Assembly (NCBI GenBank): GCA_900770605.1
Contig: CAAGKS010000136.1
Location: 1 to 29,561, forward strand
Direction of reading: 5' to 3'
Origin: Clostridia bacterium
GTDB lineage: Bacteria > Bacillota > Clostridia > Oscillospirales > CAG-272
DNA length: 29,561 nt
A program made the translations under genes and the position numbers. Under the pieces are notes generated by a model. That model had not been told where the DNA came from and ran no database searches. It saw only the letters and a list, made by a program, of their open reading frames with translations. Positions 15,637 to 24,899 of the stretch are shown in pieces. The first letter of the stretch is position 1; every line of letters starts with the position of its first letter.

Positions 15637-17190
15637 TCAAACATTTGCATTCATCTTTTTCCAAAACATACGCTTGATAGTCATCATAATGCGCACAACC
15701 AACCGCCTGTAATCGGGGAAAATAAAATAGAACAGTCCAACTGTAACCAAACCAACCATCAAAGACACTAGAAAAGCTTCCACCACGAATAACAGATAAA
15801 TGTTCGTTCCCGTCGGCATTACAATTTCAAGTAACCACTTGATCATTATGCCCAGTACAGCACCAATAGCTGCAATAATAATTCCGAGAAGAAGCTCGAC
15901 CCATTTTGTCTTTTGATTAGCAAACACCCTTTTTTCTACTATTCGATAATTAAACGGAATCGTAATACAGATTCTAGCCAAGATCGTTCCAATCAAAGCT
16001 CCACATATGCCCAACTTCGGCACCAATAGTACTGTCAAGCCAAGATTGAGAATCGTTTGCCAAATCGTAAAGTTTTTACTTTCTTTATACAATCCTTTTG
16101 CATTTCGCGCAATGAGCAGTGCCGGGAACAATATATTACAATACATGATAACTGCAAATAGCAAGACATTATGAAACGACAAAACATATTCGGTACCAAC
16201 CCAAAGCCCCACAAAATCATTAATCATAACAAAATAAACTGAAGAGATCATTGCCCCTATCCACATCGTTCCAGTGAATATCTCTCTATACACGCTATAA
16301 GAATTCTTGTCCCCCTGTACGATTTTGATGCCCATAGAAGCGGCTGCACCATCAATAATATTTGTAAGTAAGCTCGTTACCTGAAGAGAGATCATATTAT
16401 AATTGCTATAAACAGTAACGTCTCCCAAGGACCTAAATATTGAAATTATGATATTATCTGTGCTATTAAACACCATAGATGACACATTGTGAGCTAACAC
16501 GTCCTTGGTCATCTGAGTGGGGCATGTATCAGGTAAAACACGTTTATTCAAACGATCTGTATATAACCGCTTCATAACGAAGTGAAAGACAACACCAGAT
16601 ATAAGCGATACCAGAACACACACGATCAGCAAGCTGTGCAATGGCAGATTAGTATATAACAGAAGTAATATTTCAATTGCATAAGTAACAACCCGAAATC
16701 CCCCTGAAATCAACTCAGCCTTGTATCGTTGTTCGCTAAGAATAATCATATATTTAGGTACGAGAGTTACTATATAAGGTAAAATCATTTTCGCGCTCAA
16801 TAACGCAAAAACCGTCATCATATATAAATAGGACAGGTTTTCTTTTTTTAGTACAAGTGGATAAAGTAGAGAAATAACCAGTGCGCAAATAGCCATTTTG
16901 TTAACAATCTTCACCATAGACTGTCTGAAACCGTTATACAACGCAGACAACTGAGTGTCATCTTTCTGCGCCACCGCCTTGTACATATGCAACAAGAAAG
17001 CTGCACAAATTCCAGACTCAATCAAAGACAAATAACTCATCGCCTGATTACCTGTCTGCATCAAACCATTCACCTCAGGACCGTACTTCCATATGATAAG
17101 TCTGACTTCAACCATTCCCAACACAATTGTGATCAGAGTCATGCCAATAACGGTTATCGTATTTAGCAACATCAATTTATTTCTATTCAC
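15637..17190 (-). CDS. wzx: Wzx-type polysaccharide flippase (MOP superfamily)
   Basis: This 517-residue membrane protein has about 12-14 hydrophobic segments and the profile of the polysaccharide transport branch of the MOP exporters. It is expected to flip the undecaprenyl-linked repeat unit across the membrane. The N-terminal segment with KYGPEVNGLMQTGNQAMSYL and the DNIIISIFRSLGDVTVYSNY region are typical of Gram-positive Wzx proteins. The start codon is GTG and overlaps the stop of the upstream acetyltransferase gene (GTGA, 17187-17190). The DNA is AT-rich compared with the flanking genes, as usual for serotype-specific flippases. It is paired with the Wzy polymerase further upstream in the operon. 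Confidence 0.9.
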   Translation of the reverse strand: MNRNKLMLLNTITVIGMTLITIVLGMVEVRLIIWKYGPEVNGLMQTGNQAMSYLSLIESGICAAFLLHMYKAVAQKDDTQLSALYNGFRQSMVKIVNKMAICALVISLLYPLVLKKENLSYLYMMTVFALLSAKMILPYIVTLVPKYMIILSEQRYKAELISGGFRVVTYAIEILLLLYTNLPLHSLLIVCVLVSLISGVVFHFVMKRLYTDRLNKRVLPDTCPTQMTKDVLAHNVSSMVFNSTDNIIISIFRSLGDVTVYSNYNMISLQVTSLLTNIIDGAAASMGIKIVQGDKNSYSVYREIFTGTMWIGAMISSVYFVMINDFVGLWVGTEYVLSFHNVLLFAVIMYCNILFPALLIARNAKGLYKESKNFTIWQTILNLGLTVLLVPKLGICGALIGTILARICITIPFNYRIVEKRVFANQKTKWVELLLGIIIAAIGAVLGIMIKWLLEIVMPTGTNIYLLFVVEAFLVSLMVGLVTVGLFYFIFPDYRRLVVRIMMTIKRMFWKKMNANV

Positions 17191-17864
17191 CGTTTATCTT
17201 CTTCCTTATAGTTATGCTTCAAAAAATCATGAATATCTAAAAATTCATCTTTATGATCCTTGATCCAGTTTAAATCCTTTTCCCACCATTTAATCTTCAT
17301 CAAATCCTCGATCTCTGCATCAGAAAAACGCTGACTAATCTTCTTGGCAGGAACACCGCCAACGATCGTGTACGGCGCAACATCCTTCGTAACCACAGCG
17401 CCTGCCGCAATCACTGCACCATCGCCGACTTTGATTCCCGCAAGAAGCAAAGCGCCGGTTCCAATCCAACAGTCATTACCAACAACCACATCATATTTCT
17501 CGTTTTTATCCGCATAACGATAAGGCTCAAAATGAACTTGCTCAAAAAGATCAATGTTGCAAAAATTTTTAATTCCCGAAAAGCAAGGATGCAATGCAAC
17601 TACCGTATTGGTTGGATGAAAGCCATTGATTACTCTGACATTACTGGCAATACAACTATATCTACCAATCTTACCAGAAAAAATCACTTCATCCCTGATA
17701 TAAGTTCCATATCCAATATAGCCACGCAGCCATGAATTCTTGCCTAAATAGTTTTCCCCTTCAAAACGAGCATTCAAATCAACATTTGCATTACTGCCAA
17801 ATCTAATTGTTGCTCCCTTATTTCTATATTTTACGATATTTCGTTTCAAAAAGCTTCTCACCAT
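17187..17864 (-). CDS. CatB-like O-acetyltransferase (left-handed beta helix)
   Basis: This 225-residue hexapeptide-repeat acyltransferase probably adds an acetyl group from acetyl-CoA to a hydroxyl on the repeat unit. Imperfect hexapeptides run from about 20 to 170, with WIGTGALLLAGIKVGDGAVIAAG near 133-155 and IVGGVPAKK at 167-175, the usual end of the coil. His83 in GFHPT occupies the position of the catalytic histidine of CatB-type enzymes. A GTG at 17873 overlapping the previous stop is also possible, but the ATG at 17864 has AAGGTG at good spacing. It overlaps the flippase gene by four bases. Chloramphenicol or virginiamycin acetylation is unlikely in this context. Confidence 0.85.
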   Translation of the reverse strand: MVRSFLKRNIVKYRNKGATIRFGSNANVDLNARFEGENYLGKNSWLRGYIGYGTYIRDEVIFSGKIGRYSCIASNVRVINGFHPTNTVVALHPCFSGIKNFCNIDLFEQVHFEPYRYADKNEKYDVVVGNDCWIGTGALLLAGIKVGDGAVIAAGAVVTKDVAPYTIVGGVPAKKISQRFSDAEIEDLMKIKWWEKDLNWIKDHKDEFLDIHDFLKHNYKEEDKR

Positions 17865-17869
17865 AATAA

Positions 17870-19066
17870 TCACCTTTTTCCGCTTTTCGATTTAATCGCA
17901 TCAAATAACCCGTGAATTCCATATTTCAGCATGGATTTCCACCTCAAGCCTTTGGCATCATAAATATCCGTAGCTAAACTTCGCTTTGTTTTTTTATCTT
18001 TTTTCACAGAAAGATCATACAAATATATCCCACTTCCCGAAGTTTTATTCGCACAATTGACTTCGTGCGGATAATACTTCAGCCCAAAGGTGCGGAGAAC
18101 TTTATATTTATATGCCCTGGTAGTTACTAGAATGGCATCCTCATCACTGACCATTTTTAATCCATAGAGATCCATGATAACCTTTCTATTTTCGTCGATA
18201 ACCCGATCGAACCCAATGCGCTCATAAAATGGGTCATATTTTATTGCTTCTTCCACCGAGGGCAATCTGTAACTGCTGACTTTTCCTTCGAGCAACGGAA
18301 CTTGCAAATAATCCTCCGCAGACGAATAATGTTCTCCCGCCTCAGCGCAATTTAAAGTCAAAGAAACATACGGAAAAATATAATACTGGCCTGTAACAGC
18401 AACATATTTCATATAATACTTTAACCATGACTGCTTACCCCAGCCATATATAGAAGCTGGCATATCCGTACTTTCATTCAACTCTTCGCCGTTTTCGTAA
18501 AACCATTTTTTAAAATTATGCCACATCCGCTTGGTCCAACACTGTCCCCAAGATTGAGCAACCTGCATCATATAAACATCATATCCATTATTTACAGCCT
18601 CAAATGGGCGACGGCAATAAGGATTGACTCTAGGAGAGTATAGTGAAATACCAGCAATTTGCTCACTATTCTCATACCGCGAGATAACAGCCTGGAGATA
18701 GTAATAGTAATAACGAGATACAACAAGGTCGTCTTCGAATAGCACCACCGCATCGTATTCATTCACCAAATCCCCGCATGAAAGGATATGATTCTTAAGG
18801 CCCTGTCTAGTCTCAAACGTACGCACAATCCTATCGCCATGACTCCATTCAAACTGTTCAAAAAAATCTTCCATTTCCTTATGGATGTCACTTTTGTCAA
18901 GACTAATAATCAATGTTACATTGACATAATCGGGATATTCTGCTCTTTCAAGGCTCTTCAGTAGTCTATACAAAGAATCCTTTCGATTATAGCCAATTGC
19001 TATCACCGCAATATTCATCATCTCATTGTGACCAGCATATAATCTCCGATCACGTTCTCCTTTCAT
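17870..19066 (-). CDS. glycosyltransferase, GT2/GT-A-like
   Basis: This 398-residue protein begins its domain with IAVIAIGYNRKDSLYRLLKSL, the nucleotide-sugar binding start of a GT-A fold. It has a metal-binding acidic motif FEDDLVVSRYYYYY (about 113-126), followed by the conserved WGQCWTKRMW and YGWGKQSW. It resembles the bacterial GT2-related enzymes that have an extended C-terminal part. No membrane segment is seen. The first ATG has no visible ribosome site and family similarity starts near residue 17 (19018), so the true start may be at 19018 or 19021. It overlaps the start of the acetyltransferase gene. Donor and acceptor cannot be assigned. Confidence 0.82.
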   Translation of the reverse strand: MKGERDRRLYAGHNEMMNIAVIAIGYNRKDSLYRLLKSLERAEYPDYVNVTLIISLDKSDIHKEMEDFFEQFEWSHGDRIVRTFETRQGLKNHILSCGDLVNEYDAVVLFEDDLVVSRYYYYYLQAVISRYENSEQIAGISLYSPRVNPYCRRPFEAVNNGYDVYMMQVAQSWGQCWTKRMWHNFKKWFYENGEELNESTDMPASIYGWGKQSWLKYYMKYVAVTGQYYIFPYVSLTLNCAEAGEHYSSAEDYLQVPLLEGKVSSYRLPSVEEAIKYDPFYERIGFDRVIDENRKVIMDLYGLKMVSDEDAILVTTRAYKYKVLRTFGLKYYPHEVNCANKTSGSGIYLYDLSVKKDKKTKRSLATDIYDAKGLRWKSMLKYGIHGLFDAIKSKSGKR

Positions 19067-19149
19067 ATGATTATTTTTTCTAACCGCCGACCTTACTGTG
19101 AGCCTCTTATCCTAATATCTTTACTTGCATTACAAATGAATTGCGGTCT

Positions 19150-20436
19150 TTACTTACTTCTCTTCAACATAAACACATTTTTTTGCATAGTGATCAAGTA
19201 AATATAAACGATCGCCATAACGAACGGCGTCTTGAACGGAAGCCATTGCATAGAGGAACTAAAAACCACAAGCATTAGCATCAAATAGAGTGCATTATTT
19301 CGCAAAGTATTCTCCTCTCGCAATCTATAATAGATCGCACTGGAAATTCTGCCAAACAAGCACGAATAGAGTACTACTCCCGGCATCTTGAGATCCGTCC
19401 AGAAATAATAGTACATCGTAGGCATCGCGTTATAATAATAATCACCAATTTTTATAAACTTCGACAAAAGATTTCCGATCTCGATCTGCGCAGTACCCTT
19501 GCTGGTAAAGCCAATTATGTTCAGCGGGAACTTAATCATATCGACCACTCCAGCAAATGTTGTCGTAAAGTATGATAAATTTTCAAACTGCCCTCTTTCC
19601 ATAAGTTCGCTGAAGAAAGTAAGTGAGCCAGTGAAATTCATAACCATCATCTCTCTGATCCCGTCAAAAAATCCGTCAGTTTGTGAGACGCCACGCTCCA
19701 TTGTAATTGCCATTGACAAAAACAAACTTGCCGCTATAATAGCGCCCAATACCAACTTGCCTTTTATTGTCATTTTTAATTGCTTATTATAGATCAAATA
19801 CATAACAAGCAACAGTACCACCAAATCAACTAAAGAGATACGCCCGCCGGAAGTGATGACTCTGAATATTAAATTAACAAACATCAAAATCATCGTTTTT
19901 TTATCAAATATTCTTTTGAAAACACTTATACTAAAAAACACGCGAGTCACGATCGTAAGCGGCTCAAAAAAATAGTTATTCATAATATAGGAAATACTAT
20001 CCATATTAGAGTAATAGTAATCTCTAATATCACTATAAAACAACTGCCCACTTAATAACTTAGGGATCAGTACAACTATATCAGTTAGATAGTAAATCAG
20101 CAAAATGACCTGAATAAGTAATATGATATTCTTAGTTGTTTTGCCGATAATCTCCTCACTACCGCCTGCGGTCGTTCTATCGTTATTTTTTTTACCCCTA
20201 TAACGCAACATAGCGCCTATAAATGCACCAATGTTATACATAACGCAGCCGACAGTCAAAATGCCATAAATCTTTTCACTAGGTTGCTCAATGCCTGGAT
20301 AACCAATCAATGAAATCAATACAAAGATAAACCAAATTAGATTAAAAAATGTTGCCGGATGATAAATCTTTTTATATACTATCCATGAACAAATTAGCAA
20401 AAACCCCGTAATAAAAACACATATGAAACCATTCAC
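19150..20436 (-). CDS. wzy: Wzy-type oligosaccharide repeat-unit polymerase
   Basis: This 428-residue integral membrane protein has roughly ten to twelve hydrophobic segments and a long soluble loop (about 255-345). It also carries the ITSGGRISL motif (near 199-207) frequent in O-antigen and exopolysaccharide polymerases. These proteins join flipped repeat units into long chains on the outer face of the membrane. Sequence similarity between Wzy proteins is very low, so the call rests on topology, length and position in an operon that also has Wzx and an initiating transferase. The DNA is AT-rich. It lies 7 bases after the GT4-like gene and 83 bases before the next glycosyltransferase gene. 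Confidence 0.83.
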   Translation of the reverse strand: MNGFICVFITGFLLICSWIVYKKIYHPATFFNLIWFIFVLISLIGYPGIEQPSEKIYGILTVGCVMYNIGAFIGAMLRYRGKKNNDRTTAGGSEEIIGKTTKNIILLIQVILLIYYLTDIVVLIPKLLSGQLFYSDIRDYYYSNMDSISYIMNNYFFEPLTIVTRVFFSISVFKRIFDKKTMILMFVNLIFRVITSGGRISLVDLVVLLLVMYLIYNKQLKMTIKGKLVLGAIIAASLFLSMAITMERGVSQTDGFFDGIREMMVMNFTGSLTFFSELMERGQFENLSYFTTTFAGVVDMIKFPLNIIGFTSKGTAQIEIGNLLSKFIKIGDYYYNAMPTMYYYFWTDLKMPGVVLYSCLFGRISSAIYYRLREENTLRNNALYLMLMLVVFSSSMQWLPFKTPFVMAIVYIYLITMQKNVFMLKRSK

Positions 20437-20443
20437 TTTTTTG

Positions 20444-21688
20444 TTATCCCCTCGTGTTTCTTTTATATTCTTCTATGTTTTTACAAAAAACATTATATAT
20501 CCTCTTTTGCATTTCCGATTTGTTAAAATACAAATCGACCAAGTCTCTTCCTATCGCAACTAAGTTTTCACGCTCGTTAATGGGTGCCAATGAATCGATC
20601 TTATGAACAAACTCTTCCACATTTTCGCATATAACAGCTGCCCCTGTATCCTTTAAGAAACCAACTGTGCCAATTTCTTGTGAACCTACACATACTATCG
20701 GTTTATTGGAGATGAAATACTCTGGAATTTTAGTAGACATAGACAGACGAAAATACCTAACATGCTCAGGCTTTGACGATTCGACATGGAGCAATACATC
20801 AGCACGCGAGATATTGTTAAACATCTCGCTTCTTTCAACATAAACAAAAAGCTTCGTGTTCTTATATTGATCAAAAAATTTCTTATATTGGTCACACTCA
20901 CTCTTACTTGTGTAAATTTCCAACATATACGAAGTGTTCTCGATCTTTTCCGCAATTTGCTTCAAAACATAGCCTCTGCCCATATGTAAACCACCAGAAA
21001 AAATGAGAAGTCGCACATCTTGATTTAGCTTTTGGCTAATATCCTTTTCACCAGCAACACAATTCATCACCCATTCAAATGGGATATGAAAATCACATTC
21101 ATATTCAAATTTCATCTTAGGGCCAATCGCCAACGATTGAATGCTATGCTTATGAATTTTAACATATTCGCTTCTCAATTTTTTTGTTGCAATCGCTCTC
21201 AATAAGTTAGTAGAACCCCGCCTTGTAAATTTCATATTATAAAAATCATCCATATGATGAACGACTACCGGAATATTGTACTTTTTAGACAAGTATCGGC
21301 AAACCTTATAGATTCGTATATCTGCCCCCAAGGTGTAAATCAAATCTGGCTTGAAGGCATTAATTTCCAAACGTACATTCTTGCCGACACATCCCGGCAA
21401 GAATTCATCTAAAAAATCTAGCCCGGAAATCAACTTACTTGTAATGTTCGAAGCTTTTGATGCCTGTTTTCTTTTCTTCTTTAAATAAGCACGAAGAGCC
21501 TGAAAAATAGTTTTACGCGAATTACTGATTGTTCGCATATTATCCGCACACTGATAATCTTCTTCCAAAGGAAGCAATGAATACTGCAACCACTCAACAT
21601 CAGGCATATCAGAAAAAATATTTCGCAAAGTATTACCAGTAGCATTGTGACTATTCACAAGAATCTTATTCACAATCAGTATTTTCAT
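20444..21688 (-). CDS. glycosyltransferase, GT4-like (GT-B fold)
   Basis: This 414-residue protein starts with MKILIVNKILVNSHNATGNT, the Rossmann start of a GT-B enzyme. Later it has RLLIFSGGLHMGRGYVLKQI (the start of the donor domain near 225-245) and a C-terminal region with SMSTKIPEYFISNKPIV, typical of GT4. The conserved EX7E motif is less obvious than in the other GT4 here. A first ATG at 21697 exists, but the ATG at 21688 is preferred because AAAGGATGG sits just before it. It probably transfers one sugar of the repeat unit. About 80 bases without a gene separate it from the DUF1919 gene. Confidence 0.82.
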   Translation of the reverse strand: MKILIVNKILVNSHNATGNTLRNIFSDMPDVEWLQYSLLPLEEDYQCADNMRTISNSRKTIFQALRAYLKKKRKQASKASNITSKLISGLDFLDEFLPGCVGKNVRLEINAFKPDLIYTLGADIRIYKVCRYLSKKYNIPVVVHHMDDFYNMKFTRRGSTNLLRAIATKKLRSEYVKIHKHSIQSLAIGPKMKFEYECDFHIPFEWVMNCVAGEKDISQKLNQDVRLLIFSGGLHMGRGYVLKQIAEKIENTSYMLEIYTSKSECDQYKKFFDQYKNTKLFVYVERSEMFNNISRADVLLHVESSKPEHVRYFRLSMSTKIPEYFISNKPIVCVGSQEIGTVGFLKDTGAAVICENVEEFVHKIDSLAPINERENLVAIGRDLVDLYFNKSEMQKRIYNVFCKNIEEYKRNTRG

Positions 21689-21769
21689 ATATTCCATCCT
21701 TTCGTGATCCTTAAACAGTTCACAGTTTTACATCTTTCAAACTATCTGTATATTAAATTGCAATTCGAA

Positions 21770-22447
21770 TCAATTTGAATTTTCACTAATCCATTTAGCA
21801 ATATCAAAACATTCGTAATAACGGTACCCCCGGAAATTTGCAATATTGGTGATAATTTTCAGTTGATCTTTCCCTACAAACTGCGGCACCTGAACCTGCC
21901 ATGGATACTCCAACTTCCGAGCTGCCGTATACATAATCTTCTTATATGGAAGTTTGTCAAAACGTTCCAAAAGATCCGGTCTATTCATGCCATCATGATC
22001 TGTAGCAATCACGAAAATGTGATCCCACAAAATTCTATCAGAACGTCTTTTCCAAGCATTAATACATTCTTCATGAGTATGATAGTGAACAAATCGAACT
22101 TCGATATCATCAATATGGGCAACTGGATACGATACCTCATCAGTCTCAATAAAGCTTAACGTACCATAAACATATCTTTTAGGATCCTCTAAAAAACGTA
22201 TATAATCCTCACCATCAAAAGCCATATTGATCGTCGGGGTAGTAAACTCACGCTTAGCATCATGGTAAAAGTACCCTGCTAAGCAATTATTTGAAAACAA
22301 CGTAAACTTAGCATCTCCCAACTGATCGATGATATGCTCATTCAAAACCTTTCGTTTCCTCGCACTTAATTTCATTCGCGCCCAATAAACAGCTCTCCAA
22401 TATATCGCATCCGGAGGATTTCTCTTGATTGTTTTATCACTCAGCAT
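21770..22447 (-). CDS. DUF1919 family protein
   Basis: This 225-residue protein carries the DUF1919 pattern: FTLFSNNCLAGYFYHD near 48-63, then TPTINMAFDGEDYIRFL, YPVAHIDDIEVRFVHYHTHEECINAW and a final block with RSDRILWDHIFVIATDHDG. Members are found mainly in exopolysaccharide and capsule loci of Gram-positive bacteria and have no assigned reaction. A GT-like or sugar-modifying role is possible but unproven. It is soluble, with no signal peptide. A GAGGAA site precedes the start, and the upstream GT2 gene ends 10 bases earlier, so it is in the same transcript. Confidence 0.82.
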   Translation of the reverse strand: MLSDKTIKRNPPDAIYWRAVYWARMKLSARKRKVLNEHIIDQLGDAKFTLFSNNCLAGYFYHDAKREFTTPTINMAFDGEDYIRFLEDPKRYVYGTLSFIETDEVSYPVAHIDDIEVRFVHYHTHEECINAWKRRSDRILWDHIFVIATDHDGMNRPDLLERFDKLPYKKIMYTAARKLEYPWQVQVPQFVGKDQLKIITNIANFRGYRYYECFDIAKWISENSN

Positions 22448-22457
22448 TACTTATTCC

Positions 22458-23222
22458 TCATTTTTTGAATTTTCTAATTTTTCTCTGTATGTTTTCACCC
22501 AACAACCGCTTAACCAACGTTTTTATATTTAAACGAATATTAAACATCAAAATATCCAACCAATTTGCGCCATTCTTCTTCAAAACATAATGCATTTCTT
22601 TTTTATAATCAACACTTGATTGGTTTACAAATGTAACGCCTTCTGTAGTGAATGTGGCAAATTCAAAATCAATATACTTAAAACGAGCATTTTTTCGTTC
22701 AAAACGCATCAATATATCGCGATCCATCACATATCTGCAATTTTTGTCATACATACCGTATTTCTCGTATGCTTTACTGGATATAAATGTGCTTGGGTGG
22801 CAAATAACACCCTTGCCGGAATTTGAGATGTGCATTGAAGGCTTACTAATAAAATGATCATTCTTACTTTTGATCACCAAGTTACCAATATAAACATCCG
22901 TATCCTCAGTGTAATTTTTCTCTAACATTTCAAGCGCACCTTCATTAAGCCAATCATCCGAATTGATGATACAGATCACATCACCAGTAACATTAATGAT
23001 TCCCTTATTAAAAGCATCACTAATCCCCTCATCTGGTTCACTAATATAATGAAGGCGAGGATCATTCTCATACTTTTTTACAATATCCATAGTATGGTCT
23101 TTGGATTTTCCATCAATAATCCAATATTCCATATCACTCGGTGTTTGAGTCAAAACACTTTTAATAGTGCGCTCAATAGTTCGTTCACTGTTGAACGAAA
23201 TGGTAATAACGGAAATCTTCAT
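22458..23222 (-). CDS. family 2 glycosyltransferase
   Basis: This 254-residue GT-A enzyme starts with MKISVITISFNSERTIERTI and has YWIIDGKSKDHT at 33-44, EPDEGISDAFNKG at 62-74 and the metal-binding NSDDW at 87-91, a pattern shared with the WcaE/WcaA-like transferases of capsule and colanic acid loci. It probably adds a sugar to the lipid-linked repeat unit on the cytosolic face. An upstream in-frame ATG at 23237 exists, but the ATG at 23222 follows GGAGGGG closely and overlaps the upstream stop by four bases (ATGA), so it is preferred. The sugar donor is not predictable. Confidence 0.9.
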   Translation of the reverse strand: MKISVITISFNSERTIERTIKSVLTQTPSDMEYWIIDGKSKDHTMDIVKKYENDPRLHYISEPDEGISDAFNKGIINVTGDVICIINSDDWLNEGALEMLEKNYTEDTDVYIGNLVIKSKNDHFISKPSMHISNSGKGVICHPSTFISSKAYEKYGMYDKNCRYVMDRDILMRFERKNARFKYIDFEFATFTTEGVTFVNQSSVDYKKEMHYVLKKNGANWLDILMFNIRLNIKTLVKRLLGENIQRKIRKFKK

Positions 23223-23773
23223 ACCGCCCCTCCACATTGCCTAATTTCTGTCAAGCGCTTTTGAACAAATAATGTATCGGATGGTATAATGCCCTTTACA
23301 ATGCTTCCTGCCGCAATCACACAGTTATCCCCGATGATTGTTCCCTTGAGTATAATTACATTTGCACCAATCCATACGTTCTTTCCAATTTCAATAGGTG
23401 CTGTTTTATACTCACCCGTTTTAACACCGCCTTCAGCTCGAAAATCGTGATCATGATCAAAAAACATAACTCCTGGACCAATTTCACATCCATCCCCTAT
23501 TTGAATAGAATCATGAGCGGTTAAAAGGCAATTGTAGCTAAATGCCACGTCATTTCCTATTATCACTTTAGCCCCTTTTCTGACTCTTATTCTAGTACCT
23601 GTATGCGCACGAACTTTCTTCCCCAAGGAGAAGATCGCTTTATTTTCCAAACTAACTTCAGTACATGGTGAAAACCTTTGTATCCCTTTGTAAGAAAAAC
23701 GCTTACCATATACTATTTTGGCGAATACAAATTTTAGCATTGTAAATGCAACTGCAATCACGTTCTTCAACAT
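23219..23773 (-). CDS. hexapeptide-repeat acyltransferase (WcaF/maltose acetyltransferase-like)
   Basis: This 184-residue protein has an N-terminal hydrophobic helix (about 1-21) and a left-handed beta-helix domain with hexapeptides such as VIIGNDVAFS, IQIGDGCEIGP and EIGKNVWIGANVIILKGTIIG. The FDHDHDF motif near 105-111 places a histidine at the usual catalytic position. The likely reaction is O-acetylation of a sugar of the repeat unit with acetyl-CoA. It starts four bases after the GT4 gene and overlaps the GT2 gene by four bases. It is the second acetyltransferase of the locus, so the polymer may carry two acetyl marks. Confidence 0.87.
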   Translation of the reverse strand: MLKNVIAVAFTMLKFVFAKIVYGKRFSYKGIQRFSPCTEVSLENKAIFSLGKKVRAHTGTRIRVRKGAKVIIGNDVAFSYNCLLTAHDSIQIGDGCEIGPGVMFFDHDHDFRAEGGVKTGEYKTAPIEIGKNVWIGANVIILKGTIIGDNCVIAAGSIVKGIIPSDTLFVQKRLTEIRQCGGAV

Positions 23774-23777
23774 ACCA

Positions 23778-24875
23778 TTATCCCTTGCTTTTTAGAATTT
23801 TCTCTATTTCCTCAATATATGTATTAGTTACAATTTCACGGCTGAACTCTAACTCCATCTTCCTACGTGCCTGTCTTCCCATTTCAACCTTTTCAATATG
23901 CGGCAAATTCAAGAACTTCTCCACCGCCTCAACCATGGAATCAACATTTTTCACTTCAAACAAGTACCCTGTCTTGCTATCTTCAATACCTTCTGCAACA
24001 CCAGGAATGTTTGAACCCAAACAAACTCGCCCAATCGCACTATGTTCAAGAACAACATTTGTCATGCCCTCATAGTAACTGGGATGAATAACAGCATGAC
24101 AGGATCTAATTTCCGGTTTCATATCAAGCTTAACACCTTGATATTCAATAATACCTTTTTCTTGATATTCCAGAATGATCTGATTATACTCTGTGCTATC
24201 ATATTCCCCATAAATTCTAAAATGCGTATGAGGATACTTTGCTTTAATTCTCTTAGCGCATTCCAAATATTCAGATATGCCTTTAATCTTTTTGATCAGA
24301 GCAACATAGTTAAAGTAAATCTCATCATCGTTTTCCGGATATTCTGCAAATGCGAAATTTTGAATATTAACACCAGAACCAGGGATTCTACGATAATAAA
24401 CCTTATTGTACAACAACCCTTCTATTACATCACATTCCTGCTTATTTTGAAACATCAAACAAGAAGCTTTTCTAAATCCAAGCCAGTAGAGAAATTTCAT
24501 AAACTTATCAAACAACCCTGTCGTTTCAATCAAACCAGCATTGTTAACAATATATGGTACTCTTTTCAGCCCGCAAACGAATCCTGCATAAATAGAAGAT
24601 TTAGATGTATATGTCAACACGACATCGGGTTTTTCATTTTTTATCAGCCTATAATAACCACGAACAAGTTTTAAATCTTTAACAACACTGGTTCCACGCC
24701 GATCAATATTCAAGTCAAAAAAACGACATCCACGCTCCGTAAAGTAATCAATTTTTTTTCCATACGGACAAACTAACACTACTTCATGTCCCATTTCTTT
24801 AAGTTTCAAGATCAATTCACTTCTAAAATTATAGAAATTATTATCTTTAGGAGATATCAACATAATCTTGCTCAT
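23778..24875 (-). CDS. glycosyltransferase family 4
   Basis: This 365-residue GT-B enzyme has the N-terminal acceptor domain (MLISPKDNNFYNFR and LTYTSKSSIYAGF). Its C-terminal donor domain has ALIKKIKGI near 192-200 and HPSYYEGMTNVVLEHSA at 264-280, which contains the EX7E pair Glu269/Glu277. The overall style resembles PglA-type and WbtD-like transferases acting early on an undecaprenyl-linked sugar, which would suit a second-step enzyme after the initiating transferase. GGGGAGG precedes the ATG. It lies 24 bases after the ATP-grasp gene. The donor sugar is inferred only by context. Confidence 0.9.
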   Translation of the reverse strand: MSKIMLISPKDNNFYNFRSELILKLKEMGHEVVLVCPYGKKIDYFTERGCRFFDLNIDRRGTSVVKDLKLVRGYYRLIKNEKPDVVLTYTSKSSIYAGFVCGLKRVPYIVNNAGLIETTGLFDKFMKFLYWLGFRKASCLMFQNKQECDVIEGLLYNKVYYRRIPGSGVNIQNFAFAEYPENDDEIYFNYVALIKKIKGISEYLECAKRIKAKYPHTHFRIYGEYDSTEYNQIILEYQEKGIIEYQGVKLDMKPEIRSCHAVIHPSYYEGMTNVVLEHSAIGRVCLGSNIPGVAEGIEDSKTGYLFEVKNVDSMVEAVEKFLNLPHIEKVEMGRQARRKMELEFSREIVTNTYIEEIEKILKSKG

Positions 24876-24899
24876 GATACTCAGCCTCCCCTATTCTCT

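Noticed and set aside
15380..15771. Plus-strand open frames in the wzx-fkp gap
   Set aside because: They lack ribosome sites and domain similarity, and one runs antisense into wzx. Composition is unlike coding DNA.
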